This document shows positions 16,012 through 24,559 of a stretch of 54,928 nucleotides of DNA, one piece after another; positions within the stretch are counted from its first letter, which is position 1, and the number at the start of each line of letters is the position of its first letter. Below the pieces are notes generated by a model. It saw nothing but the letters and a program-made list of their open reading frames with translations. It was not told the origin of the DNA and ran no database searches. Origin of the DNA: an uncultured Maricaulis sp. GTDB lineage: Bacteria > Pseudomonadota > Alphaproteobacteria > Caulobacterales > Maricaulaceae. A program made the position numbers and the translations under genes. The stretch is taken from assembly GCF_947259345.1 (NCBI RefSeq), contig NZ_CAMYLS010000017.1:1-54928 (forward strand), read 5' to 3'.

Positions 16012-18171
16012 CTACTGATCGAACCCGGTGCCGGTGACATGTCCGTTGCGGGTAAGCAGACGCAGCGCCCGGGCTCCGGCATGGTTGACCGTGTCGTCGT
16101 GGATCAGGGCGAGGGTAATGTCACCATTGACGTTGAGGCCGGTGGTGCCAAGAGCGGCTGCCAGGTCCGTGCTTGAGAATGTTGCCGTCCAGGTCCCGTT
16201 CGCACCCTCGACCAGCGATACGTCGGGTATGAGTGCTGTCGCGGTCGGTATCGGGCCAGTCGTTCGTCTGACTGTGACCTGAATGCCTTCACCTGCCAGC
16301 GTGTCCAGTCCGGAAGCGATTCCGGTAATACGGAATCGGCTCGTGACCCCGCCACTCTCGCGCAGGTTAACCCAGGCGAAGTCGCCATGGGTGATGGCGG
16401 TGGTCTCCAGCCCGTCGTCCCGTGAGAGCGGCGCGGCGTCGGTGTCTGCGACCGCGCTCGCCGTAAACCCGGCATCCGCGACCAGTTCAAGCGTGACCGT
16501 CGGCGTTTGCGGCGTGATGACGGTTTGGTTGTCGGCGTCGGCCGTGATCGTAACCAGCCCGTCCGTGGCGCCGTCAAAGGCGTCCACCTCCGCGCCCGTC
16601 GCCGGGCATGTGAACACGTTCGCACTCGCTCCGCCTCCTGGCGTGCACGCTCCGGCCCCCGAGACCGCTACGCCGCCAATCCCGGTCGCGCCGGCCGGGA
16701 AGGTGATGATTACGTCAGCCGATGCCAGCACGTCGTCGGCGCTGTCAGCCGAGGCGCCGCCACCCCCGATCGTGGTTTCGTCCACATTGCCATCGCGCAC
16801 TGTCGCGATCCGCGCGATCTGGCCTGTGCCCTGCAGGGCGTCGCCATTGCTGTCGAACTGACCAACCGGTGGGTCGGCCGCAGTGTCGAAGTCGATCGCG
16901 AAGGAGACAAACCCGGCGAAGGTCAACACCTCAAGAGTCTCACTGTCGCCGGCATAGGAGCCCGCATCATTCGTCGGAGTAAGGGTCACCTCAACGCTTA
17001 CCGGATCGCCGTTGCTTACCACCTCGATCGGCAGCAGGATTGAGCCGTCATTGGCGTCAAATCCGCTGCAGGCGTTGACTTGACCGGTGGAAACGAAACC
17101 AATCGAGGAGCCGCGTGCCCCACCGCCAGACGCGATTTGAAAGGCGCAGTCCGGATCGGTTGCCTGGCTGAAATCGCCCGTGTTCACAGGTTGGTCAAAT
17201 ACCGCGTTGGACAGTGTGATGAGCAGGTCGACCTCGCCGCCAGCGCCCATCTGCACGAACCTGTCGGAAAGACCGAAATCAAGTACGAGGTTGCCGATTA
17301 AAGTGCTAGAGGCCTCCGTTGCCAGCACCTGGCCAGAGAGGTCTGATGCGGCGTCAAGCGAAACCAGGGCGGCGGACGCGTCTGCCTGGATAGAAAACTG
17401 GGTCGCGGCGAGGCTGAGATTATTTGCCGCGTCACTCGCTACGCCTGCCGCAACATCAATGGTAACCGGCCCGGTGCCAACCGGCGAAATCGTGGCCGTA
17501 TAGACTGTGTCGCCATCTGATCCGGTGAAGTTTGACGCGGTACCATTTCCGACATCGATCTCCCCCAGCGTGAAACCATTCACGGCCTCAGAGAAGGTCA
17601 CCGTGATCGTGAAATCGCCTTGTACGGGGCCACCCGCGGCGGAGCTGAGCGACACGTCCGGTGGGGTCGTATCGCCACCGCTGTATTGGATGTCATCAAT
17701 ATCAAAACTATGGGGCATTCCGTTTGGATCTACTCCACCAATGTAGAGAACGGTCGTTCCTGCCGGTGGCGTGTAGACACCATTCCCGGGATCAAACGCC
17801 TCAGAGCCAATTACGCCCGGATCCCCGTATGTAATTGAAGTAGTGCCTGAATTCGCAGTAAAATTTGTCAGGGTGAATTGGGTAATCTCATTGCCGCCCA
17901 GCGCAGTAATGGAACTGGATCCGGTCGATCTTTGCATTCGCAAGGACCCAGCAATGACTTCGATGCTGCCGCCGGACGCGCCGAACGATAATGTGTTTTC
18001 ATCATTCGTGAAGCTATCGCCCTTCGCGCCGGGTGTTTCGCCAGAGAAATCCTCAACAGCCTGCGCCAGCGACGCGCCAGTATGCCCTATGGCGCTCATG
18101 CTCCCGATTAATATGACCATAAACAAGTAAACAATCGGATGATTACTCGTTTTTCTGAAACCGTTCCTCAC
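16012..18171 (-). CDS. Large exported protein with bacterial Ig-like domain
   Basis: 719 residues. A signal peptide (IVYLFMVILIGSMSAIGHTG) ends near SLAQA. The next region is beta-rich and Ser/Thr/Gly-rich with FDIDDIQYSG. An Ig-like module then begins TTPPDVSLSSAAGG and contains ITVTFSEAVNGFTLGEIDV, the Big_12-type pattern. The remainder is a tandem of acidic, beta-rich, Cys-poor repeats without recognisable catalytic motifs. No autotransporter barrel, LPXTG or PEP-CTERM anchor is visible, so the attachment mode is unknown. The GTG start follows AGAGGGGG. A surface or secreted adhesive role is inference. Base composition around it is less GC-rich than its neighbours. Confidence 0.82.
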   Translation of the reverse strand: MRNGFRKTSNHPIVYLFMVILIGSMSAIGHTGASLAQAVEDFSGETPGAKGDSFTNDENTLSFGASGGSIEVIAGSLRMQRSTGSSSITALGGNEITQFTLTNFTANSGTTSITYGDPGVIGSEAFDPGNGVYTPPAGTTVLYIGGVDPNGMPHSFDIDDIQYSGGDTTPPDVSLSSAAGGPVQGDFTITVTFSEAVNGFTLGEIDVGNGTASNFTGSDGDTVYTATISPVGTGPVTIDVAAGVASDAANNLSLAATQFSIQADASAALVSLDAASDLSGQVLATEASSTLIGNLVLDFGLSDRFVQMGAGGEVDLLITLSNAVFDQPVNTGDFSQATDPDCAFQIASGGGARGSSIGFVSTGQVNACSGFDANDGSILLPIEVVSNGDPVSVEVTLTPTNDAGSYAGDSETLEVLTFAGFVSFAIDFDTAADPPVGQFDSNGDALQGTGQIARIATVRDGNVDETTIGGGGASADSADDVLASADVIITFPAGATGIGGVAVSGAGACTPGGGASANVFTCPATGAEVDAFDGATDGLVTITADADNQTVITPQTPTVTLELVADAGFTASAVADTDAAPLSRDDGLETTAITHGDFAWVNLRESGGVTSRFRITGIASGLDTLAGEGIQVTVRRTTGPIPTATALIPDVSLVEGANGTWTATFSSTDLAAALGTTGLNVNGDITLALIHDDTVNHAGARALRLLTRNGHVTGTGFDQ

Positions 18172-18479
18172 TGGACGTCCCCCTCTTGAACAACAAGCGT
18201 TTACGCCCGCGAACAAATCAAAGGCTTCGCAGCGAAAACCTGTTCTACGCGAGCTGAATACGCCCAATTTTTAGTTGACCGCCAATACTGGAGCAGGGAC
18301 ACACGAGAGACCGACAGCTCAGCATTGATATTGGGGCCAATACCAATCGCTACTCAGGTTCTGTGCTGTCTGGACGACAACATAGCCATGCGGGTCAGTT
18401 AAGTGTTATCGCAAAGCCGTGTTAATGATCGCTCGTGCATAATCGCATTGCACCGTGTCCAGAATGGCGGTGAAACGCT
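18172..18479. other. Intergenic region upstream of the Ig-like gene
   Basis: 308 bp, comparatively AT-rich, between the AraC-type gene and the surface-protein gene on the same strand. It presumably carries the latter's promoter. A 14 bp palindrome, TATTGGGGCCAATA, at 18329-18342 is a possible operator. No coding sequence was seen. Confidence 0.6.
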
Positions 18480-19514
18480 TCACGCAATCTGCCGGATCCA
18501 GTCCGCATATTTGACATCACCAACGCGGTTGGAAAGCGCCCGGCCATCATTCGCTGTCTGCGATTCCGAGCGTGCTTCGGTCGGGCTGATACCAAAGCGG
18601 AACTTGAATTGGCGCGAAAAGACTGCCGGATCGGAGAAGCCGAGCGTGAACGCCAAATGGGAAATGCTCTTTGGTTGTCCGCTAAAAGCTGCGAGCTCAG
18701 AAAAAGCGCGCCTGAGTCGAAGCTCGCGCAGATAGGCCTTCACGCCTCCGAACTCCCTGAACAGCTCGTATAGTTTCGAGCGGGAAACGCTCAGGTGCGC
18801 TGAAATATGCGACACTGAAAGGTCTGGATTGTGTAGGTGTTCTTTCATGAATATTTGAGCGCGCATCAGAATGCTGCGATTATATACCTTGGGCGGGTTT
18901 TGTAGATCGATCTGTGCGCCGTTCAGCGCCATCGCGGCAAGATTGACCAGCGTCTTCGCCGTCTCGGAGATCTGCCAATCCGGCAGGTCCCGGGCGACCT
19001 TGAACAGGGAAACCAGGAATTCTTTCAAAAGCATGCCAGCACCAGAGTGGCCATCGAACACGAGGCCGTGTGTGGCGTCCGGGCGCTGCAGGAGCGGCGC
19101 GAGCCGGCGGCGGGGAATGAAAGCGTTAATGATCTCGTAGTTGCTCGTCCAGGAATAGAATTCATCGGCCTGATCAAGAACCACGAAATCGCCAGCTCCG
19201 CTTTCCACGGCGCGGCCTGCACACTTCATCTCCGCCTGTCCGTTCAAAAAGATATGCAGCTGATAATTGTCAATCCCGTCGCGGGCGATGCGGGCGGGGT
19301 CGCGCCGGAATTCTTGCGCGCCGAGACGGCAGTGATTGACCGCGATGTCTTCCAGCAGAAAACTTTCAACGCATGCGTTGAATGGACGGGTGTGCCCGCT
19401 TCGATGAGGGTTTACCTCAAAACAAACGTCGATCGCCTCTCGCCAGATGGAAAACCGGTCCGAGGGCGCAAGACTCGACGTGTCAAAATAAGAGTGATCG
19501 GTCGTGTTCGACAA
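18480..19514 (-). CDS. AraC-family transcriptional regulator
   Basis: 344 residues. The N-terminal two thirds resemble the AraC_binding_2 cupin-like domain (DNYQLHIFLNGQAEMKCAGR, GDFVVLDQADEFYS). The C-terminal double helix-turn-helix has LSVSHISAHLSVSRSKLYEL and ISHLAFTLGFSDPAVFSRQF followed by FRFGISPTEAR. It activates or represses genes in response to an unknown ligand. It lies upstream of the Ig-like gene on the same strand, which makes that gene a plausible target. Codon use is less GC-biased than in neighbouring operons. Confidence 0.92.
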   Translation of the reverse strand: MSNTTDHSYFDTSSLAPSDRFSIWREAIDVCFEVNPHRSGHTRPFNACVESFLLEDIAVNHCRLGAQEFRRDPARIARDGIDNYQLHIFLNGQAEMKCAGRAVESGAGDFVVLDQADEFYSWTSNYEIINAFIPRRRLAPLLQRPDATHGLVFDGHSGAGMLLKEFLVSLFKVARDLPDWQISETAKTLVNLAAMALNGAQIDLQNPPKVYNRSILMRAQIFMKEHLHNPDLSVSHISAHLSVSRSKLYELFREFGGVKAYLRELRLRRAFSELAAFSGQPKSISHLAFTLGFSDPAVFSRQFKFRFGISPTEARSESQTANDGRALSNRVGDVKYADWIRQIA

Positions 19515-19750
19515 TTCTTACCCAATCCCGGCTTCTGCAAACCCTTGCGGACTTTGCACCGGGACCCTCACTCACTGCTGATTTGAGGTAACAGGCATAA
19601 TTTGAGACCTTTGCGGGATCAATAATATTTTGTGTTGTGAGATGATAGGGCGAAATTCAAGGTCACGTTAATGAGAGTTTAGTCAAAGATTATCTCGTGA
19701 TCGAATATATAGAGGTGATTACTAATTCTATGTTGTAGAGCTTCCACCTT
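19515..19750. other. AT-rich intergenic region
   Basis: About 235 bp of markedly lower GC than the rest of the window, upstream of the AraC-type gene. It includes a near-match to a CtrA site (TTAA-TGAGAGT-TTAG at 19668-19682). No gene was seen. Confidence 0.5.
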
Positions 19751-20065
19751 TTACCCGGTTGAAGCAATGGTCAGCCGGAGGTCTCGGATGACGGCGCGAG
19801 GCTTGCGTACCTTGTTGTCGTCGCCCGCTGAGGCTTGGTCGCGGCGAATGCTGGTGACTTTTGAGAGATTGGTGGTGATGCGCTTTACCTTGGCGACCAT
19901 CTCCAACGCTCCGATCAGATAGTCGCCGCCTGTTTTCCGGTACAGGGCGATATCGCTGACGAAGTCCTCGACGCCGGCATCACCGGCAAAGTGTTCTTCC
20001 TGCTTCGTTTCGATTCCCGCAAGAGAACTTTTTACTCTGTCTGTCCCATCTAGGAAGGCCTGCAA
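19751..20065 (-). pseudogene. Orphan 104-codon ORF, possible gene remnant
   Basis: The frame reads KQEEHFAGDAGVEDFVSDIA, then ALYRKTGGDYLIGALEMVAK and a basic C-terminal part. I do not recognise it. The only in-frame start near its 5' end is TTG without a ribosome site, and it lies next to an AT-rich stretch at the edge of the accessory-looking block. The composition is protein-like, so it may be the end of a truncated gene, but it could be non-coding. Confidence 0.3.
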
Positions 20066-20098
20066 TACGAGTTGCCCCGGACGAGTCCAGTTGTAAGC

Positions 20099-21130
20099 CT
20101 ACGCCGCCACGACCCGCACATAGACCGGGTCCAGCTCGACGCTGACACGATCACCTTCCTGGATCGGAGAGGGGGCGGGCGTTTGCGCGGTCCACTCGCC
20201 CGCCTCGCTGGCGAAGCGATGGGTGAGGTGAGGGCCGGCGGAGCGGCGGCGGGTGATGGTATACTCGCCTTCGGGCTTGAGGCTCAGTGTGAAGGCGCGG
20301 GGACGGATCAGCACGGAGACCGGCTGGTCGTCCTCGAAGCCATTGGCATCGACGGGACCAAAGGGTGTCTCGGCCTGACCGCCGGTGACGCTTGCCTCGA
20401 TAATCTCGACATCACCGAGCAGTTTCGCCGCCGTGGCGGAGACCGGGCTCATCCAGACCTCGTCCGGCGCGCCGGTCTGTATCACGCGACCGCCATCCAT
20501 CAGGGCCAGCTGGTCGGCGACGGCCATGGCCTCTTCCGCGTCATGGGTGACGATGAGGGCGGTGGTGCCGGCGGCCCGCAGCGTGTCGACCGTGCGCTCG
20601 CGCAGCTCGCCACGCAGGCGCCGGTCGAGACCGGAGAAGGGTTCGTCCAGCAGAACGACCGCGGGCTCGGGTGCCAGCGCCCGCGCCAGCGCCACGCGCT
20701 GCTGCTCGCCGCCGGAAAGCTCGTGCGGATAGGCCTTGGCCTTGTGACCCAGCTCCGCCGCCTCCAGCTGCGTCATGGCGCGCGCCTGCTTGTCCGGACC
20801 GGAAAGACCGAAGGCGACATTGGCCAGAGCGGTCATGTGCGGGAAGAGGGCGTAATCCTGGAAAACCATGCCGACGCGGCGCGCTTCTGGCGGGACATGG
20901 GTGCGCGCATCATTCCAGATCGTGTCGCCGAGGCGGATCGATCCGGCTTCGAGGCGTTCGAGCCCGGCGATGGCGCGCAAGAGGGTGGATTTGCCGCTAC
21001 CCGACGGGCCCAGCAGCGCGGTGATGCGCCCGGCCTGCAGGTCGAGATCGGCACCCGCCAATGCCGCATGATCGGCGCGGTAGCGACGCTCGGCTCCGCG
21101 AATGCTCAGCACTGTACGCATGTCGGCCAT
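20099..21130 (-). CDS. fbpC: Ferric-iron ABC transporter ATP-binding protein
   Basis: 343 residues. Walker A GPSGSGKS at about 41-48, Q-loop VFQDYALFPHM, signature LSGGEQQR, Walker B VVLLDEPFSGLD and the switch His in VTHDAEEAM. The C-terminal third is a TOBE-like regulatory domain. FbpC/PotA-type subunits energise uptake. I chose the ATG (MADMRTV) preceded by GGGGGAAGC; a GTG at 21157 overlaps the permease stop and would add nine residues. Third gene of the fbpABC-like operon. Confidence 0.9.
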   Translation of the reverse strand: MADMRTVLSIRGAERRYRADHAALAGADLDLQAGRITALLGPSGSGKSTLLRAIAGLERLEAGSIRLGDTIWNDARTHVPPEARRVGMVFQDYALFPHMTALANVAFGLSGPDKQARAMTQLEAAELGHKAKAYPHELSGGEQQRVALARALAPEPAVVLLDEPFSGLDRRLRGELRERTVDTLRAAGTTALIVTHDAEEAMAVADQLALMDGGRVIQTGAPDEVWMSPVSATAAKLLGDVEIIEASVTGGQAETPFGPVDANGFEDDQPVSVLIRPRAFTLSLKPEGEYTITRRRSAGPHLTHRFASEAGEWTAQTPAPSPIQEGDRVSVELDPVYVRVVAA

Positions 21131-21153
21131 GCGGGCTTCCCCCAGGAGACGTT

Positions 21154-22776
21154 TCACGGATCCTGTCTGGATAGGTAGCGGGCCACGAAGATCATGGGAA
21201 GCAGGGCGACCAGCGGAATGAGGAGTGAGGGCAGGGCGGCCTCGCCCAGACGCTCATCGCTGGCGAAATTGTGGGCGATGATGGCCAGGGTGTCATAGTT
21301 GAAGGGGCGCAGGATCATGGTCGCCGGCAACTCCTTGAGCACCTCGACAAAAACCAGCAGACCCGCCGAGGTTACGCCCGCGACAATGAGCGGCCAGTGA
21401 ATGTGCCAGACGCGCTGGCCGCGGCTCGCACCCAGCGTCCGGGCGGCACCATCCAGCGAGGGCGTGACGCGCGCCAGCGCCGTTTCGGCAGGGCTGATGG
21501 CGGCGGCAGCAAAGCGCGAGAGATAGGCGAAGACCAGCGCGGCGCCGGTCCCGGTGAGCAGGATGGGGAAGACCTCACCGGTAACAGAGCGCCAGGCCGG
21601 ATCGAGCAGGGATTGCGTGCCGGACAGGATGGCGATCACGCCGACGGCGGCGACGGCGCCCGGTACGGCATAGCCCAGGCCGGCCGCGCGGGCAGCCAGG
21701 GTGGCGATGGCTGTGCGGCTGCGCAGGGCATAGGCGGTGGCCAGACCCAGTGCTGCAGCGATCAGGGCGGTAATCCCGGCCAGACTCAGCGAATGCCAGC
21801 TGGCCGCGACAAGGCCCGGCGCGGTCTCGGTATGGGCGGCCAGCCAGACCAGCCGGCCGAGTGGAATGAGCATGCCGAGGGTCAGCGGCAAGAGGCAGGC
21901 CGTGAGGGCGCCCAGCGCGGGCAGGCCGCTCAGGCGAATGCGCGGCGAGGGCTTGTGCCGGCCGGCGGCATTGACGCTGCGCGCGCGGCGGCGCTGAGCC
22001 CGCTCCAGCCCAAAGACCAGCATGGCGATGAAGACGAGGACGAGGGAGAGGCGCGCGGCATCAACCAGCGAACCGGCGCCACTCCAGGCGCGGATCAGGC
22101 CGATCGACAGGGTCGGGGCACCGAGGTGGGAGACGGTGCCGTAATCCGCCAGACTTTCCATCACGACCAGGGCGAGGCCTGCGGCGATGGCCGGGCGCGC
22201 CATTGGCAGCGAGGTGCGCGAAAAGGCGGACATGGGCCCGGCACCCAGTGTGCGCGCCGCATTATAGGCGTCGGCGGACTGGCTGGAGAAGGTGTTGCGG
22301 GCCAGAAGGTAGACATAAGGATAGAGGACGAGGGCGAACATCAGGCCCGCCCCCCAGCTGCCGCGAATGGTCGGGAAGAGGCCGCCCGTGGCCGCGTGCA
22401 GCGGCCCGCCAGCGGCACTGAGGTCGAGCCAGGCATAGGCGGCGACATAGGCCGGGACAGCGAGTGGCAGGATGAGAATCCAGCCGAGCGTGCGGCGTCC
22501 GGTAAACTCGGTCCGCGCCATCAGCCAGCCCAGCCCCGTGCCGATCAGCCCGGCACCACCCGCCGCGATCAGGCCAACCAGAGCAGAGGTGAGGAGATAG
22601 GTGGGAAGTCGCGTTCCGGCGAGATGACGCAGATAATCACCGGTCTCGCCGGACAGGCCGATCCAGACCACAGCGAGGATCGGCGCCGCGCACAGGGTCG
22701 CGGCGAGGATGGCCAGGCTGGTGGCCCGCCCGGGCATTAGGGTGCCCGGGCGTTTGAAGGCAGCCGTCAGACTCAC
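21154..22776 (-). CDS. fbpB: Ferric-iron ABC transporter permease (fused two-domain)
   Basis: 540 residues with about twelve membrane helices arranged as two homologous permease halves, each with an EAA-like loop (AYNAARTLGAGPMSAFSRTS and DGAARTLGASRGQRVWHIHW). This is the FbpB layout in which one chain supplies both halves. The GTG start is 2 bp after the binding-protein stop. A perfect hairpin at 22727-22752 lies within the first codons; an in-frame ATG (MPGRATSL) falls in its loop and is an alternative start. Confidence 0.9.
   Translation of the reverse strand: MSLTAAFKRPGTLMPGRATSLAILAATLCAAPILAVVWIGLSGETGDYLRHLAGTRLPTYLLTSALVGLIAAGGAGLIGTGLGWLMARTEFTGRRTLGWILILPLAVPAYVAAYAWLDLSAAGGPLHAATGGLFPTIRGSWGAGLMFALVLYPYVYLLARNTFSSQSADAYNAARTLGAGPMSAFSRTSLPMARPAIAAGLALVVMESLADYGTVSHLGAPTLSIGLIRAWSGAGSLVDAARLSLVLVFIAMLVFGLERAQRRRARSVNAAGRHKPSPRIRLSGLPALGALTACLLPLTLGMLIPLGRLVWLAAHTETAPGLVAASWHSLSLAGITALIAAALGLATAYALRSRTAIATLAARAAGLGYAVPGAVAAVGVIAILSGTQSLLDPAWRSVTGEVFPILLTGTGAALVFAYLSRFAAAAISPAETALARVTPSLDGAARTLGASRGQRVWHIHWPLIVAGVTSAGLLVFVEVLKELPATMILRPFNYDTLAIIAHNFASDERLGEAALPSLLIPLVALLPMIFVARYLSRQDP
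22727..22752 (-). promoter_or_regulatory. Strong hairpin at the fbpA/permease junction
   Basis: CGCCCGGGCA and TGCCCGGGCG are perfect 10 bp inverted repeats around a 6 nt loop, about 27 bp downstream of the binding-protein stop and inside the first codons of the permease. Such structures can stabilise the upstream message or limit downstream translation; the effect here is inference. Confidence 0.55.
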
Positions 22777-22778
22777 GC

Positions 22779-23819
22779 CTACTGCCAGCCGACCCGGTCA
22801 AAGATGCGCTGGGCCGTCTCGTTGTGATCGCCCAGGTCGGAGACATTCAGGTCGTCTTCATTGAAGGGCAGCATGGCGGCCAGGGTCGGATTCTCCCAGC
22901 TGACATCGGTGCGGACCGGGATTTCATTGGTCATCTCGGCAAAGGCGCGCTGGGCGGTGTCAGAGAAGAAGAAATCGATCAGGGCGCGGGCATTGTCCGG
23001 GTGCGGCGCGTTCATCGCGATTCCGGCGCCGGACACGTTCACATGAGCGCCGGTCGTTTCCTGATTGGGGAAGAAGAGCGTCACTTGGGCCGCGGCGGCC
23101 TGGGCGGCCGGATCGTCGGAATTGACCATCATCGCGTAATAATAATGGTTGGTGATGGCGACATCGCATTCGCCGGCAGCAATGCCGTTGATCTGGGTGC
23201 GGTCACCGCCCTGCGGGTCGCGCGCCATATTGTCGACAATGGCCTGGGCCCAGGCCTCGGCGCTCTCTTCGCCGAGATGGGCGACCAGGGAGGCGAGCAG
23301 CGACTGGTTATAGGCATTGCCGCTGCCACGCACGCAGATACGGCCCTGCCATTGCGGATCGGCCAGATCCTCATAGGAGGTTATCTCGCCCGGCTGGACC
23401 CGCGTGTTCGACCAGGCGATGACGCGAGAGCGCTTGGCGAAGCTGACCCAATAGCCTTCCGGATCGATCAGATTGGCGGGGACCGTATCGGTCAGGTCCG
23501 AGAAATCGGTTTGTGCGAACAGGCCGGCTTCTTCAGCGCGATGCAGGCGTGCGGCGTCGACGGTGATGATGACATCGGCCGGGCTGCGCTCGCCATCGGC
23601 GCGCACGCGCTCGATCAGCTGGTCGCCATTGGCTGAAACGAGATTGACCTCGATGCCGGTTTCCTCGGTGAAGGCGGCATAGATGGCGGCGTCGCTGGAA
23701 TAGTGACGAGCGCTGTAGACATTGACGACTTGTGCGGTCTCGCTGGCCTCATCGGCCGGCTGTGAACAGGCTGCAACCGCGAGGCTGGCAGCAAATGCGA
23801 AGAATTTCACCGGTTTCAT
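22779..23819 (-). CDS. fbpA: Ferric-iron ABC transporter substrate-binding lipoprotein
   Basis: 346 residues. The signal peptide ends in the lipobox LAVAAC, so the mature protein is probably a lipid-anchored periplasmic protein. The body has VVNVYSARHYSSDAAIY near the N-terminus and, in the second lobe, TNHYYYAMM, whose adjacent Tyr residues match the Fe3+ ligands of FbpA-type proteins. It delivers ferric iron to the permease encoded next. A Fur-like box lies 43-57 bp upstream of the start. Confidence 0.92.
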   Translation of the reverse strand: MKPVKFFAFAASLAVAACSQPADEASETAQVVNVYSARHYSSDAAIYAAFTEETGIEVNLVSANGDQLIERVRADGERSPADVIITVDAARLHRAEEAGLFAQTDFSDLTDTVPANLIDPEGYWVSFAKRSRVIAWSNTRVQPGEITSYEDLADPQWQGRICVRGSGNAYNQSLLASLVAHLGEESAEAWAQAIVDNMARDPQGGDRTQINGIAAGECDVAITNHYYYAMMVNSDDPAAQAAAAQVTLFFPNQETTGAHVNVSGAGIAMNAPHPDNARALIDFFFSDTAQRAFAEMTNEIPVRTDVSWENPTLAAMLPFNEDDLNVSDLGDHNETAQRIFDRVGWQ

Positions 23820-23861
23820 GGCTCACCCGTTAAGACTGATTTGCATTACCTCTCCCACTTC

Positions 23862-23876
23862 TGAGAATGTTTCGCA
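23862..23876 (-). promoter_or_regulatory. Probable Fur-type operator upstream of fbpA
   Basis: On the minus strand TGCGAAACATTCTCA is an imperfect 7-1-7 inverted repeat resembling Fur boxes. Position ahead of an iron-uptake operon supports Fur repression in iron-replete cells; binding is not shown. Confidence 0.5.
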
Positions 23877-24012
23877 AGAAATCCCTGCAGGAATTGACTG
23901 CGCCATCGCGCCGCAGGGCGTTGCCGCTGTTCTCGAGGCGAGAGGATTCGCGTGGAATCAACGCGCAATTGCGCGCTACTCGCCGGGCATGTTGGACGGG
24001 GCAGAATGGAAA

Positions 24013-24087
24013 TGGTGGGCGATACTGGGATTGAACCAGTGACCCCCTCGGTGTGAACGAGGTGCTCTCCCGCTGAGCTAATCGCCC
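24013..24087 (-). tRNA. tRNA-Val (anticodon CAC)
   Basis: 75 nt including an encoded CCA. The acceptor stem GGGCGAT pairs with ATCGCCC, the D-arm reads AGCTCAGCGGGAGAGC, the anticodon stem CCTCG/CGAGG encloses TTCACAC (anticodon CAC, codon GUG), and the T-arm has GGTTCAATCCC. Confidence 0.95.
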
Positions 24088-24338
24088 GGTGTTTCCGGAA
24101 AGCGACCGTATAAGCAGGCACTTCGGACCGGTCAACTACGCGAGGAAGTTGAAGAGCAGATGGGACACGCGTGGAGTGCGACAACTTGCCACACCGTCAT
24201 GCTCTCGTCATATCCGCCCCCTGCCTATATCAGCCTCCACCAAGCTGGAATTCGGCCGCAGTGGCCGGTCCCGTCAATCACCCGATTGGACGCAATTCCC
24301 GGCCGAGGACAGCTTCGGTCGAGCAGGAGGTTTTGTTC

Positions 24339-24557
24339 ATGAGTAATGATCTGTGCACGCCCGACGGTGCGCGTCGTCTCAAAGCGCGTATTGAAGCCTA
24401 TTGGGCCGAGCGCGGCTATGATGTTTCCGTGGATCTCGTGGAAGCCGGTTTTATGCCCGCCATGCGCTCTGCACGCACGGATGTGCGTTCCAACCTCGTC
24501 AACGGCATGCCGACCCGCGCTGCCAATGACGCTGGTCGTGAGCGCCGCACGGCCTGA
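24339..24557 (+). CDS. Small conserved protein
   Basis: 72 residues, MSNDLCTPDGARRLKARIEA at the N-terminus, then YWAERGYDVSVDLVEAGFMP and a basic, Asn/Arg-rich tail. It is preceded by an ideal ribosome site (CAGGAGG) at correct spacing, strong evidence that it is translated. Soluble, no signal peptide. I recall similar uncharacterised short proteins in alphaproteobacteria but cannot assign a function. Its stop lies 2 bp from the convergent gph stop. Confidence 0.82.
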   Translation: MSNDLCTPDGARRLKARIEAYWAERGYDVSVDLVEAGFMPAMRSARTDVRSNLVNGMPTRAANDAGRERRTA

Positions 24558-24559
24558 TT

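Noticed and set aside
19668-19682. TTAA-TGAGAGT-TTAG near-match to a CtrA site
   Set aside because: One half-site deviates and it lies in an AT-rich region where such matches arise easily; no transcript structure supports it.
23962-23975. CGCGCAATTGCGCG palindrome downstream of tRNA-Val
   Set aside because: A 14 bp palindrome without spacer or T-run; too short to support terminator or operator status.
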